Shown: one piece after another, positions 1 to 11,456 of the stretch | How the letters are laid out: each line of letters opens with the position of its first letter | How positions within the stretch are numbered: position 1 is the first letter of the stretch | From: Maniola hyperantus | Lineage: Eukaryota; Arthropoda; Insecta; Lepidoptera; Nymphalidae | Reading direction: 5' to 3' | Length of the DNA: 64,000 nucleotides | Assembly (NCBI RefSeq): GCF_902806685.2 | Contig: NC_048555.1 | Span: 11,718,001-11,782,000 of the forward strand | Notes under the pieces: model-generated | What the model saw: the letters and a program-made list of their open reading frames with translations, nothing else | Database searches by the model: none | Told to the model about the DNA's origin: nothing | Translations under genes and position numbers: made by a program

Positions 1-1359
1 CTCCATCTGTAGCAATTCCTTCTTCATCGCCATGAATCCCATTTGATGTGTCGTAACTATAAGCATAACCTTCTGGAGTTATTGATTGGTCATAATTTAA
101 AACGACCGCTTGTCGATCTGCCTGCGCTTGAATCCTTTCTGGTCCTTGCTTACCCCTAAAGTAGGTAGGTGGTTCCCCTTTAATTGAACTAATTGGAGTA
201 GTAGAAGAATCGGAGGCAGTCGAGGAATAATAGTTATATGGTGTTCTGTTTCTGTTACTATTAATAGGATAATCTGGTGATAATGTTGAGAAGATTGCTT
301 TAAATTGTTGATCATTTCGATTCAATGAAGGCGTATCTTTATTACTACCAATATCTGTTTGAATGTATATATTATATTCATCATTTATACCTTTGTCATT
401 GTTAATTGGTGGTGGCAAGGTTATGAAAGGTACGTAATCTGTAGTATCTCCTCCGTAAGATGGTAAATAAACTCTATTTTTTTCATCATAATATATTGAT
501 GGTTGTTTTTCAATGCCTTGAATTTGTTGAGCATTTTTAAAATCATTTGATTGATGATCTGAATTATAAAATATATCTTTAGGTATTTTTGCTATTGAAT
601 CTTCTTCTTGTTTTGGAATCGGTGAAGATGCCTTAAAAACAGATGATGGTGTATTGGTTTGATAAGTAAAAGAATTAATATTATTTGTTATCCCAGGTTT
701 TGGAATAGATAATATATCCTTAAAAGTATCAGCAGCTTGATTTGGACTAACTCTAATAATTCCTATAACTAGTTCAGGTGTATTCAAAAGTCCTTCATCG
801 TTAGAGCTATATTTAGTTTTTGGTAGTTCTAATGGAACATTTATAGCACCAGGGCTACCTCCAGAAAAAGAAGATCCAGGAGGAGGTAGATAGGTCCAGT
901 CTAACTTTTCGGCAAAGGTTAGACCTACAGTCAGAAGTATCTGTAATTAAAAACAAAAACAATAAAACAAAAACATCAGTGAAATATCAATAGCTGTAAA
1001 TCCAATGAGTTTAATTACAATTACAACGAGCACAATTGGGCCAGTTTTCTTCTTCTTTTTCGGTGTAACATGATCCAGTTATCTAAGCCAGCTTAATTTA
1101 CCTACATTTGCCAATTAAACTATATTATATTGGTCACCCATCTAGAAATCGACTGGTGTTGAGGTAGTGTCAAGTATTTCACTACAAGTGTTTATCATTT
1201 CTGCTGGCGTACCTTGGTTGTATGTCGTTTGGTTTTTAAATATGACGCTTGTGACTTTATCGTGCTATTTATTTAACGTTGTAACTTATGTTCCTGTATC
1301 CCTAAAAACTAAGTTAAAATATATTATGTATAATTAATACAAACCCCAATCATCTTCAT
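1..1359 (-). CDS. CPR-A: RR-1 cuticular protein, 3' end outside the window
   Basis: This is a secreted structural protein of the chitinous cuticle, cut off by the left window edge. Proposed coding exons on the minus strand are 1359-1345 (MKMIG) and 940 down to base 1, still open there. The acceptor is CAG at 943-941 and the donor is GTTTGT after 1345. Joined, they give a signal peptide (MKMIGILLTVGLTFA) followed by EKLDWTYLPPP and a GGSPG motif, as in the three neighbouring paralogues. About 250 residues of Asn/Ser/Pro/Thr-rich linker follow, then the start of an R&R domain (EGYAYSYDTSNGIHGDEEG). At least 318 residues are visible. The tiny first exon is inferred from the splice signals and its fit to the signal peptide; the second exon is clear. 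The family is well known to bind chitin. The tissue and stage of use cannot be read from the sequence. Confidence 0.88.
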
Positions 1360-1422
1360 CTCCACAGATCCTTCTTCTCCAGGAACTGGATGTGATATGT
1401 GCTTAATCTAATCAACATTATG

Positions 1423-1431
1423 CTTTTTATA
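1423..1431 (-). promoter_or_regulatory. TATA box of CPR-A
   Basis: TATAAAAAG on the minus strand lies 64 bp upstream of the proposed ATG. A TCAC initiator-like site sits near 1393. The 16 bases GTATAAAAAGCATAAT are identical at the CPR-D promoter. Confidence 0.6.
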
Positions 1432-1439
1432 CTGTCCTT

Positions 1440-3770
1440 AAAAATTACTCTAGTCACTTATGCTCTTCGCTCGTGACAGACGGACACACGGCGTGACAGG
1501 GTCTAATTGTTGCAAGACTGTTGCTATTAGACCTAGATAAAGATTATTAAAAGAGATATCAATCAATACATATCACTATATAGAGGACTCGTTTGTCTGT
1601 AGATCGATTGAAAATTTTGCTCTAATTTTTTTTATCTTTCTATCTCGTAATATTTTGTTTATTTTTATAACTACATTCATGAGAGCTTTATTAAAAATGA
1701 TTTTTTTTTGTATTTTATTATAAGTTACAGTAAATAATTCAAAAATTTAAAGAAGCATGTCGTTTGGATATTTCTCGTTTAAAAGTCATTATTTAAAAAA
1801 GTATCCTAATTGGGAGTTTGATCCCCGGGCACGCACCTCTAACTTTTCGGACTTACATGCGTTTTAAGCTGTATAACTCGTTTTAACGGCACAGGAAAAC
1901 ATAGTGAGGAAATCTGCTTTCCTGAGAGTTCTCCATAATATTCTCAAAGGTGTGTGTAATCTGCCAACCCGCACATGGCCAGCGTAGCATACTATGGTCT
2001 ACACCCTTCTCAATTGATTGATCATGATGATGATGATGATCATTAGGTACTTAACACTAACTTCAAAATATATGCTGTCATTAGTAGAATAAAAAGATAC
2101 AAGCAAAGTCACAAGTAACTTGTATACATTTGATTACGTTAAGGCAACTGTGACGGCTATCAAAATGGACGTGATGATCTTGATCCCTTGACCTTTGGGG
2201 GAGGTGCCATTGACGTCGATACAGGGAATTAGCGCTTAAGCTTTACTGAAATTGAAAGTGTTGGTACGTGACAATAGGTGTAAGCCAAATAGCTCAAAGA
2301 TAATATGAGGTCCAGGTGAGGACCAGGGTCGATAAATTTTAAGGCAAAAAAAATCTTAACAGTATACGAATGGTCGGAAAATGTAGTTATAATGGTGTAA
2401 GTAATTAAGGAAAAATCGATCCGAGTAAAAGTCCCGGAAGGCGTGTTTAGGGGCGGATATTCATTTTTTTGCGATTTACAGTTAAACTATGCATCCTATC
2501 GAAAAAAATTAATGCAAAATTTGTAGATAATAAAACATCTAAAACTTTTTTATTGGATATTATTGACCATACCCTCAAAGTTATCGAGAAAAATGCAAAA
2601 AAAAAACCATCTTTTTGGTTTTTAATTTATAATTATTATTCCAAACAATTAATAAATTTACATGAAAATCAGCGAAAATGTTTTGCTTAGTTTTTAAAAT
2701 AAGCTCAATTTTTTTCAAAGCAAATATTTAATTTTCGATAAAAAAATAGGTCATTTTAGCAAATTTTCGATTTTTGAACCAGTGCTCATTATTTTCGTTT
2801 CCTTCCGGGACTTTTACTAAGTCCGGTCGATTTTTTCTTAATTACTTACGTCATTGAATTGACTACATTTTCCGACCATTCGTTTACTGTAAGAATTTAT
2901 CGTATTTTCGGCATTTAAAACGGTAACTGCCCTGGTGTAGCGGTATGAAATCTAAATTGTATCAGCAGAATATTTCCTTTTGTTGTAAAGAAAAAAAACA
3001 AGTATTTACTTCATCATCATGATCAACCCATCGCCGGCTCACTGCAGAGCACGGGTCTCCTCTCAGAGTGAGAAGGGTTCTGCTACAGTCTACCACGCTG
3101 GCCATGTGCGGATTGGTAGACTTCACATGCCTTTGAGAACATTATGGAGAACTATCAGGCATGCAGGTTTCCTCACGGTGTTTTCCTTCACCGTTAAAGC
3201 AAGTGATATTTAATCACTTAAAACGCACATAACTCCGAAATGTTTTTTTTTTTTTTAAAGAATATTAGCCATATTAAATGACTAATATTCCCCTTTCCTC
3301 TCCAATTAAGCGTCAGGCTTGTGCTAGGAGTAGGTACGACAATAGTGCAACGGGCAGGGTTTGAACCGTCGACCTTTCAGTTTTCAGTCCACTCCTATAC
3401 CGGTTGAGCTATTGAGGCTATCGCAGCTATTTACCTACAACATCTTTAATAGGCCTAAAAACTGGACTGGCTTGTACGCTACCGTGGCATAATGTTCGTA
3501 AATTATATAATGCGCCAATAAAATATCAACTTATGACACATTAAAACTATCATGAAATGCCAATATAAACGAATTTATTATCTTTAACAGAATACTAAAT
3601 CACTTACATAACTCTATATTAGGCTAGATTAGGCAACTAAATATTCTCAAGTTTTTAGTTACTTGTTTTTGGATATCGACCACTTAGGTTAATCATGATG
3701 AAGAAATAGTTCTAAAAGATTACGTTGAGTTCTACCACGGTAATATTACCGTAGTTCTACGTTCGTTCCA
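1440..3770. other. Intergenic, mostly SINE debris
   Basis: No gene is seen. The stretch holds a truncated plus-strand SINE (about 1805-2043), a minus-strand copy of the same family (about 3008-3240) and a minus-strand SINE of a second family (3250-3425). The AT-rich segment 2050-2990 has no recognised feature. The sequence near 2410-2440 and 2800-2880 repeats a partly similar phrase (aaaagtcccggaagg and its inverse ccttccgggacttttac), suggesting the flanks of a decayed inverted-repeat element. Confidence 0.6.
3250..3425 (-). mobile_element. tRNA-derived SINE (family 2)
   Basis: Read on the minus strand, it begins GCCTCAATAGCTCAACCGGT (A-box-like), has a B-box-like GGTTCAAACCC, and ends in a run of A (T on the plus strand). 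It matches the copies at 23284-23465 and 45091-45240. It is not a functional tRNA: no cloverleaf can be completed. Confidence 0.75.
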
Positions 3771-3775
3771 AAGTT

Positions 3776-3881
3776 AGGGCGTTTGTGCACTCATCCGTAA
3801 AAATACGAATTGACATTGTATGACAGCCACTTTGAAGAATCACGGATACGATCTGAATACGGATGAATGCACAAACGCCCT
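3776..3881. mobile_element. Short MITE with 24-bp inverted ends (Harbinger-like)
   Basis: The left end starts AGGGCGTTTGTGCACTCATC and the right end (3858-3881) is its inverse with one mismatch. If the element starts at GGG, it is flanked on both sides by TTA, the target duplication typical of PIF/Harbinger elements. The core is too short to code. Confidence 0.6.
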
Positions 3882-3985
3882 TACTTTTCCATAAAATAAT
3901 ATGTCTCTCTATTTCGTATTAAGATCACATAACGTTGAAAAAACTATTGAAAAACTATTAGATTTTCGTTTATTTCAAATTAAAA

Positions 3986-4241
3986 ATGGATTGGATTCAT
4001 TGCAATAATTGTATGACTCAATTAGGACCCGGAATATCTCTTCATGTAACGTCATGTGGTCATATGTTTTGTAACAATTGCCTGAAAAATGGTGTGTTTA
4101 ATTTTGATGACTAAGTAATCATTACATTTTGATTATCATAAGTGCTGTATTTATTTTGATGAAATTTTCATTTTAGGCTCAAAAGAAAACATTTGTTTTG
4201 TTTGCAAAGTACCATGCTCTATTATGAAAAGGGTTCCGGAC
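3986..4241 (+). CDS. RING-finger (Zip3/RNF212/Vilya-like) gene or fragment
   Basis: Two exons, 3986-4091 and 4177-4241, join in phase across a GT-AG intron to give 57 residues. They contain a complete C3HC4 RING pattern: Cys6, Cys9, Cys24, His26, Cys29, Cys32, Cys42 and Cys45. The N-terminus WIHCNNC and the segment SCGHMFCNNC resemble the meiotic crossover E3-ligase group (Zip3, RNF212, Drosophila Vilya/Narya/Nenya). The continuation is doubtful. An acceptor at 4336 gives IMIFMENI and then a stop. An acceptor at 4363 gives about 21 more residues and a stop. Read-through after 4241 adds only eight. The coiled-coil tail of the family is not visible, so this may be a 3'-truncated duplicate or pseudogene. 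It is tail-to-tail with CPR-B. The RING assignment is firm; family placement is inference. Confidence 0.55.
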
Positions 4242-4617
4242 GTAAGTACACAGCCACTTGATTAGATATAATAATAATATGTACTTAGTAACTAATTTAC
4301 TTCATTAAGGTTTAAAAGATTTTGATATATTTTTAGATAATGATATTTATGGAAAATATTTAGGAAATTCTTCGTTTTTTATATTCAAAATGGCGTTTTC
4401 GCCAATTTGGTTACGGTATTTTGGATTAGGAATTCCAAATTCATTATTATACCAAATTTCAGATTTATCGCCGGTATTCGGTTTTCGGAAGTAGGTACAC
4501 ACCCTTCATAATATCTAATGTAAGGAAAAATGAATAAAATTTCACAAATAAATAAATAATTCCGTATATTAACTAGATCGAATTAAAGATTACAGATTTT
4601 AAAGCATCAATTATAAA

Positions 4618-6852
4618 CTACGATTTGTTATTTTTATCATCCTTTTTGTGTTCCATTTTACGAATTCTCTTTACGACCACAGTTTTCCTTTTTATCTTTG
4701 ATTGACGATTTTCTGATGGTACCTTCCTTTTAACTGGTGGTAGGTACACTTTATTTACAGTACTCGGTGTCACTTCTTGAATCAAACCATTGACAACTGG
4801 TGCTAAAGTATTCTGTTGGTTTACTAGATTGGTTGGGTATCTGTATCCAGGTAATCTGTATTTGGAGACCGCATCTTCATTGCTTGAACCTTGATCGATG
4901 ATGGTAGCTACGGTTGGACGGTTTTGGATGAACGTGGGCACCGTTGGATAACTTTGGATGATTGTAGGTGGGGTTGGATAACTTTGGATGAATACATTTG
5001 GACGACTCGTAACAACGCTGACTCTTTGCTGATTACTATTTTCTTCGCCGTATTTCCGCTCATCGTAAGATCCTGGAATAAGCAAAAGTAGGCATATTAT
5101 TTTAAGGTGACTACAATACAATACGACTACGAGGACGATAGATACAATATGACTACGAGGAAGATAGGGGATTTTTTTGCTGTCGCAAACTTTTTTGGTT
5201 ACATCTGCCATATTGATTTTGTTTATTTAAAATGTAAACTATGTCACCCGGACTATAATAACGAATCGATTAACACCTAATTTATTTAAATCAGCTTCGT
5301 AGTTTAGGCGCTACGGTGGAACACACATAAATACAAACTTACATACATACATACATAGACTGCTAAAATCATAACCCTTCCTTTTGGCTTTGCCGTATTC
5401 GGGTACAGTTCTTGCAATTCACGAAGGCTAGTGAACTTTACTTGTGGTAACGTCGTTTACATGGTTATTGTGTTAGTGTGCGTGCATGTCGGACCAATCA
5501 GTCGCGAGCAAGCGCTGTCAAACGCACACATTTAGTGTTCCTTACGTAAAGCGATACGTCTTAAACACAAGCATGAGTCAGTGGCCTTCGTGAAATGCAA
5601 GAACTATAAAAGATCCATAAAATCACGTACCATCATCAAATATGCCAGCAGCTTCGTCACGAGCATTCTGTTCTAATGCTCTAAGAATCTCTTCTGGGAT
5701 ACCAGGAATATGATCACCCTGAGGCACGAAACCATTTTCATCGGCAGTATAGCTGAAAATAGAAATAATTATTTTAGGATTTACTTCAATAATTTTAAAA
5801 AGTTGGACGATATTTGGTGCAATGGTGCATGCTGTTATCATTTATAACCGATATCTATATAAAAGGAAAAGGTGATTGATTGACTGACTGATCTATCAAT
5901 ACACAGCTTAAACTACTGGACGGATCGGGCTGAAATTTGGCATGCAGATACCGAACATGCATGAGGGTACCGAACGGGTGTGGGCCAACTTTTATGCTAA
6001 GCAACCCCCGGCCAACTGGCGATCGGGGGATCGTTTATAGGTGGTGGTCGGTGGCTTATACAAACTGACACTTTGTCTAAAGAATTCATCTTTATTTACT
6101 ACTAGATGATACCCGCGACTTCGTCTGCGTGGATTTAGGTTTTAAAAAATCCCGTGGGAACTCTTTATTTTTCCTGGATCAAAAGTAACATATTATGTCC
6201 TTCCCCGGGATATAAGCTAACTCTGTACCAAATTTCATCAAAATCAGTTGAATTATTGGGCCGTGAAAAGCTAGCAGACAGACAGACGGACAGACAGACA
6301 TACATACTTTCGCATATTTTATAATATTAGTATGGATAATCAAGAGAAATCGCAGTAAAGCAATAACTTGCCTTGAAATTAAAAAAAAGCAGACTTTACC
6401 TCATACTGTATTGGACACCATCGTCACCAATATAGAAAAATGCGCCTTTAGCGTTAACCCCATTTGTAGCTACGCCATTTTCTTCAGCCCAAATACCATT
6501 TTCAGTTTCATAAGCATACGCGTAAGCATCGCCTTCATTCTTGTATTCTTGACGGACTATTGCAGCATTCCTTTCGTTAACAGCCTGCTTGCGTTCGTGT
6601 CTTTGCTCAACCACTTGGTAATTGGGTCCTGAAAGAATAAATACAGTGATTACTTCAGTTGTTTACATTAATAAACTTATAACGGTTTCTCAGTGTTTTA
6701 TCATCAATCAATCAATATACTTATAATAAAACTGTAACAGGTCAAATTCTGTACATTGAAGATATTTTGAAAATTTTTTTTCGAGGGCACTCTATAATCG
6801 ATACTGAACACAAAACTGCAATTTTTTTCATTTTTGTCTGTCTGTCTGTCTA

Positions 6853-6893
<41 letters not shown>

Positions 6894-9320
6894 ATCACGG
6901 CCGCGCATCACGCTGAAACTACTGAATGGATTCCAATGAAACTTGGTACGATTTGAGGTCATACTATGAGGAAGAATATAGGATACTTTTTATCCCGAAA
7001 TTCAGCATGGTTCCCGTAGGAGAGGGGATGAAAGTTAAAATGTATACTGAGTTGTAATTCATTAACGCGTAGTCCGATTTCATTCATTCTTTTTTGTTAG
7101 AAAGGGGATATTTTAAAAATTGTTCCATAAATATTTCAAGGTAATCGGTTTTTAACCGACTGTCAAAAATGAGGTGGTTCTTTTTTCTACATCGATTTTT
7201 CGAGGTTTCTGGACCGATTTGCAATTTTTTTTTTAAATCAACAAAAAAAGTTTTCGTGGTGGTCACATAAAAAATTCTGGATTCAACTCCTTAATCCTGA
7301 TGCTGCAGGGTTACTGCCCGCCTGAGTTATCAAGATTCAGGAAGTGTTCATAGTGAATTCATATTGTAGGTACCAAGCAACGACTTTATTCTCAGACTTC
7401 AAGTCTCAACTCCTCAACCCTGATGATGTAGGGTACAGCACTCCTAAACTATAATGTTTCAGGAACTGCGGATGATGCAAAATTATTTTAGGTACCAAGC
7501 ATAGGCTACATCATTGAACTTCGGATCCTAACTCCTCAATCCTGATGCTGCAAAGTACTGACGTCCTAAATCGTGGGGATTTAAAAAAAAATTAAAAAAT
7601 TTGAATCGACTGTTAGGCGGAACGAAGTTCGCAGGGTCAGCTAGTAGGATATATTTCGGAGAGTGTGCTCAGGAACTCTTCGATCTTGTCCCCCCTTCAC
7701 CATTTTACCACCGAACCGCAAGACGTCGAGCGAGTTTCCATCCTTATGTCGTCGACATTCCATCTACACGCACGAAACGTTTTGCGTCATCATTCCTCAT
7801 ACGTATGGCTAAGGTTTAGAATACTCTTCCACGATATGTGTTTCCTACCAATTACAACTCGGGTATCTTTAAAACAAGAGTAAATAGGCATCTTCTAGGT
7901 TAACGCGTACCATCTTAGGCCACATCATCACTTTCCATCAGGTGTGATTGTGGTCAAGCGTTTGCCTATAATGAATAAAAAAAACCCGGCCAAGTGCGAG
8001 TCAGGCTTGCGCAATGAGGGTTACGTACTACAGTCGTATTTTTTCGACATTTTGCAGGATAATTCTAAAACTATGATACATACATAGTAAGCAACCATAA
8101 TCGACTTGATTTTGGCATAGAGGTAATTGAAAGGACGGAGAGTGACATAGAACCCACGCGGGCGAAGCCGCGGGTATCAGCTAGTGTTATTATAATTAAT
8201 TATAGGTTCAACATTACCTGGATAACGCACATCTTTATATTCCACTGGATTTTGTTTTTGGACGAAATTGTTACCACGGTTGCCAATACGAACTACATCG
8301 TTGACTTCTTGATTGTTAGTATTTACCACAAAACCTATCGGTCTTTGCAACGCAGGACTATCTGTTACTACATTTGCAATACTTGGTCTCTGAAATTCAA
8401 CCCCATTATTGAGTATGGTTCTATGGATTTCCTCTCTTCTCCTTTCCTCTTCGTGTTCAACGGTTTCATCAATTTGTCTTTGGAAATCCTCATCGTTAAC
8501 GACAACTATAGGTCTTGAGATAGGAGCTTGGAGTATTTCACTGGAACCACCAGACGCTTGGGCATTTGGTGGTAAGTAAGTTTTATCCAGCTTTTCTCCA
8601 TATGAGAAAGCTATTATACTTAATAGCGCTATCTGAAAAGTAAATAAAGCGGGTTAATATTATTATGACAAGGACATCTTATCGGAGGAGATAAGAATAC
8701 AGTAGCACGGGTGGGATGAGGCCAATTTGTCCCGAACAAGAGTAAATCTCTTGTGAGTGTGTATACGAGGAAATACGAATTCCCCTTCCACCCACTGGTG
8801 GGAAAAGCCGGTGGGTGCACGGGTAGCTCCTCGTTTTTCGTTATTTTTGTAGTCCAAAGGGAATGCGAACTACACTGCGCGCGCCTGGACTGTTATTTGT
8901 GAGTGTAGAGGGACATATTTTCATGCGCATTGAATCGCGGATAACGAGCAAGTTTCACGACCACGATTGGTGCAAGAGGGAAAAGCGACCTTATGGAGAT
9001 CGCACACGGTTGTAAATCCACAGAAGCTACTCGTCGATCGGTAACATCTCCTCCGAAAAACAAAAGCAACATCGAATGGGGAACGCCGCAAAGTGCGAAT
9101 GTAAAGTCAAAATCAACACTATTACTTTGTGGTGCCTGCTGACTTCGCTGTTTGTAGCTTGTAGCACAAATTGTATAATTACACGATGACATTACGTTAT
9201 TGAACTCATTTCTAACACTTATTCAAACGACTTCCTCATGTCCATATGTAAAATTATTGAAATAACACTTATTATATCAGAATAATAAAATAAATATTGT
9301 GAAATTTTTACCAATCTCAT
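4618..9320 (-). CDS. CPR-B: RR-1 cuticular protein with basic C-terminus
   Basis: Five exons on the minus strand: 9320-9312, 8632-8218, 6628-6400, 5752-5631 and 5072-4618, all with GT-AG introns. They total 1230 nt and 409 aa. The signal peptide (MRLIALLSIIAFSYG) is followed by EKLDKTYLPPNAQASGG. Residues about 30-140 are a charged linker including EHEEERRREEIHR. The R&R domain is at about 175-236 and is split by an intron between YSM and SYTADENGF, unlike CPR-C and CPR-D where it lies in one exon. It departs from the RR-1 consensus in FFYIGDDG and in losing the usual HLPTPPPIP stretch (here HIPGIPEEI). A Pro/Tyr/Ile-rich segment repeats the unit QSYPTxPT, followed by a strongly Lys/Arg-rich last 50 residues, unusual for this family. 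It presumably acts in the extracellular cuticle. Introns are filled with transposon pieces. Confidence 0.92.
5404..5609. mobile_element. MITE in CPR-B intron 4
   Basis: Imperfect inverted ends of about 28 bp: left ACAGTTCTTGCAATTCACGA, right the inverse of ATAGTTCTTGCATTTCACGA. The ends are next to TA. No coding sequence inside. Confidence 0.55.
5854..6336. mobile_element. Two Helitron-like elements in CPR-B intron 3
   Basis: A 5' part of one element runs plus-strand from 5854 (TCTATATAAAAGGAAAAGG) to about 6010. A full-length minus-strand element fills 6336-6102. It starts TCCATACTAATATTATAAAA, ends in CTAG behind a short GC hairpin, and is flanked by A and T, the classic Helitron insertion context. 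Confidence 0.75.
6836..7644 (+). mobile_element. Helitron-like element with internal minisatellite
   Basis: It opens with a (TCTG)n tract (6837-6893) and ends GGGTCAGCTAG followed by T. The 3' part (about 7270-7575) contains three diverged copies of a 110-120 bp unit marked by CTCCTCAATCCTGATGCTGC and GGTACCAAGCA. It lies in CPR-B intron 2. Confidence 0.65.
7645..7965 (+). mobile_element. 3' end of a Jockey-like LINE
   Basis: Translated in two frames (a frameshift lies near 7800), it gives the end of a reverse-transcriptase protein: RTKRFASSFLIRMAKVW and then FKTRVNRHLLG. The same tail occurs at 25480-25600 and 31345-31530. Confidence 0.65.
7978..8181 (-). mobile_element. Fragment of the GGCCAAGTGCGAGTC repeat plus a Helitron 3' end
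   Basis: 7978-8098 matches one end of the dispersed 400-bp family seen complete at 43521-43935. A Helitron 3' terminus (GAAGCCGCGGGTATCAGCTAG, then T) follows at about 8120-8181 on the plus strand. Confidence 0.6.
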
Positions 9321-9397
9321 TCTCCGATTTTTTTTTCTAACAAGCTACCACTCGGATGCTTTTTGATACAGTGATGTAACTTTCATATCGAGTTCTT

Positions 9398-9405
9398 TAT
9401 TTATA
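9398..9405 (-). promoter_or_regulatory. TATA box of CPR-B
   Basis: TATAAATA on the minus strand lies 77 bp upstream of the ATG at 9320. An ATCACTG initiator-like site sits about 27-30 bp downstream, near 9372-9376. Confidence 0.6.
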
Positions 9406-9582
9406 CTAGATCCTGATTAAGTATATTATTGATCTACATTGTTAATATGGCTCTTTAACTAAAAAGTCGCGATTATTGCTTCATCAATAGCGCATGCAGT
9501 TAGACTTACCGAAACTAGATCTTAATCCTGAAAAGAAAACAATTTATGGTAAACTGAAATAATACTTACTATCTCTATACTA

Positions 9583-9905
9583 TTTCCCTGGCGCAGTTGT
9601 AAGCGCTGTGGTCTTATTAGTGGGAGGTCCCGGGTTCAATTCCCGGCAGGGGTTTGGAATTTTAAGATTTCTAAATTTCTGGTCTGGTCTGGTGGGAGGC
9701 TTCGGTCGACCATCCAATCGGCAAAGCCGTGCCGCCAAGCGATTTAGCGTTCCGGTACGATGCCGTGTAGAAAGTAGAAATCAAAGGTGTGTGGGTTTAA
9801 TAAAACTGCCATATTCCTTCCAGGTTAGCCCGCTTCCACCTTAGACTGCATCATCACTTACCACCAGGTGAGATTGCAGTCAAGGGCTAACTTATATCGG
9901 AATAA
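9583..9905 (+). mobile_element. tRNA-derived SINE (family 3), near full length
   Basis: The head is TGGCGCAGTTGTAAGCGCTG, with a B box in GGTTCAATTCC. The body includes CTGGTCTGGTGGGAGGCTTC, and the 3' part contains ACCACCAGGTGAGATTGCAG. Other copies lie at 25712-25982, 55990-56118 and 56808-56925 (the last two are 3' parts only). Confidence 0.75.
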
Positions 9906-9969
9906 AAATCCACGGATAGAAGTTAGTAGGTATAGCGCCCTCTCTGTTACGTAATCCCATATAAATGAT

Positions 9970-11106
9970 AGAGACCAATATCTGTTAAACGGTTGGGCCG
10001 TGGAAAGCTAGCAGACAGACAGACACACTTTCGCATTTATAATGTTAGTATGGATATGGATTACCTATCTATACTTATATAATATATAATCTACATCTAC
10101 ACTAATATTATAAAGAGGAAAACTTTGTTTGTTTGTTTGTTTGTTTGTTTGTTTGTTTGTTTGTTTGTTTGGTTGTACTGAATAGGCTCAAAAACTACTG
10201 GACCGATTTTAAAAATTCTTTCACCATTCAAAAGCTACATTATCCACGAGTAACATAGGCTATATTTTATTTTGGAAAAAAATAGGGTTCCGTAAGATAT
10301 TTGGGTTTTTCGGACACAAGGTGTAAAAAATCAACCAGAAAAGTTACTTATTTTGCGTACGCTGCCTAAACTATAAAAGATAGAACCATAAAATGTTCTA
10401 ATTAATTGTAGATCTTATAAATATCTACAAAAAAGTCCGCGACACACTATACCCATCTATGTCGAGTGAGGCACAGCAACCATTTTTTTATTTAAAAATC
10501 TTGAATTTTTTTGGACTACATTTAAACGCGTTTATTTTACTCATGCTATTAATCCTTATCAAAATAAATGATTTCATCACTAAGAACAGTTTATGGAGAT
10601 AATATTTGGTCTTTGAATGATTAAAATTGGACGTTTGGTTTTGAAGTTATGGCGAAATTAAAATATTACGATTTCTGCTGCACGGCCCGTTGCGAAGTGG
10701 GCGTCACCAAGGCGGGGGTGCGCGTGCGGGAGGGGAGTTTAGTAATATTATAAAGAGGTAGTAGAGGAGGTAGGGGGTAATCTCTGGAACTACTGAACCG
10801 ATTTTAAAAATTCTTTCACCAGTATTAAGCTACATTATTCCTGAGTGACATAGGCTATACGGGATCTTTAAAAACATAAAACCACGCGGGCGAAGCCGCG
10901 GGGATCAGCTAGTAATATAATATATATATAATATAATCTATACTAATATTATAAAGAGGTAATGTCGTTAAGTTTGTTTGTAGGGGGTAATCTTTGGAAC
11001 TACTGAACCGATTTTGAAAATTCTTTCACCAGTAGAAAGCTACATTATTCCTGAGTGACATAGGCTATATTATATACACGCGGGTGAAGCCGCGGGGATC
11101 AGCTAG
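9970..11106. mobile_element. Cluster of Helitron-like elements
   Basis: A minus-strand fragment lies at about 9970-10056. A composite plus-strand element runs 10096-10912 and contains a (TTTG)n run at 10128-10172. A compact complete copy of 170 bp lies at 10937-11106. The last starts TCTATACTAATATTATAAAG, ends GGGGATCAGCTAG, and is bordered by A and T. The three show serial insertion at AT-rich sites. Confidence 0.7.
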
Positions 11107-11261
11107 TACTTAATAATATTATGACTACATAATAGTGTAAAACTAGGTATGTAGGTATCGTAATAATATTATAACTGGTGTGTAGAAATCCTTCTGTGAT
11201 CCACTTACCTACTGTCGACCGTTAATTTGTTTACATTTAAATAGTTAATTAATATATCTAT

Positions 11262-11440
11262 GTATCGAGTGGAGACCGCGTTTAAGCAAGCGTAGTGTGG
11301 GACGCCCTCCAGCACGATGGACCGACGATATAAAGAGGCTGGCGGGAAGTGGCTGGATGAGGAAGGCTGAGGACCGGGTGTGGTGGCGCTCTTTAGGGAA
11401 GGCCTATGTCCAACAGTGGACCTCCACAGGCTGTTGATGA
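11262..11440 (+). mobile_element. 3' coding end of an RTE-like LINE
   Basis: Conceptual translation gives GRPPARWTDDIKRLAGSGW and then WWRSLGKAYVQQW with a stop, followed by (GAT)n. This is the C-terminus common to insect RTE-type retroelement proteins. Related copies lie at 29577-29853 and 47641-48362. Confidence 0.75.
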
Positions 11441-11456
11441 TGATGATGATGATTTA

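Noticed and set aside
6704..6898. TDRQ-repeat frame on the minus strand
   Set aside because: It is a translation of the (CTGT)n tract of a Helitron.
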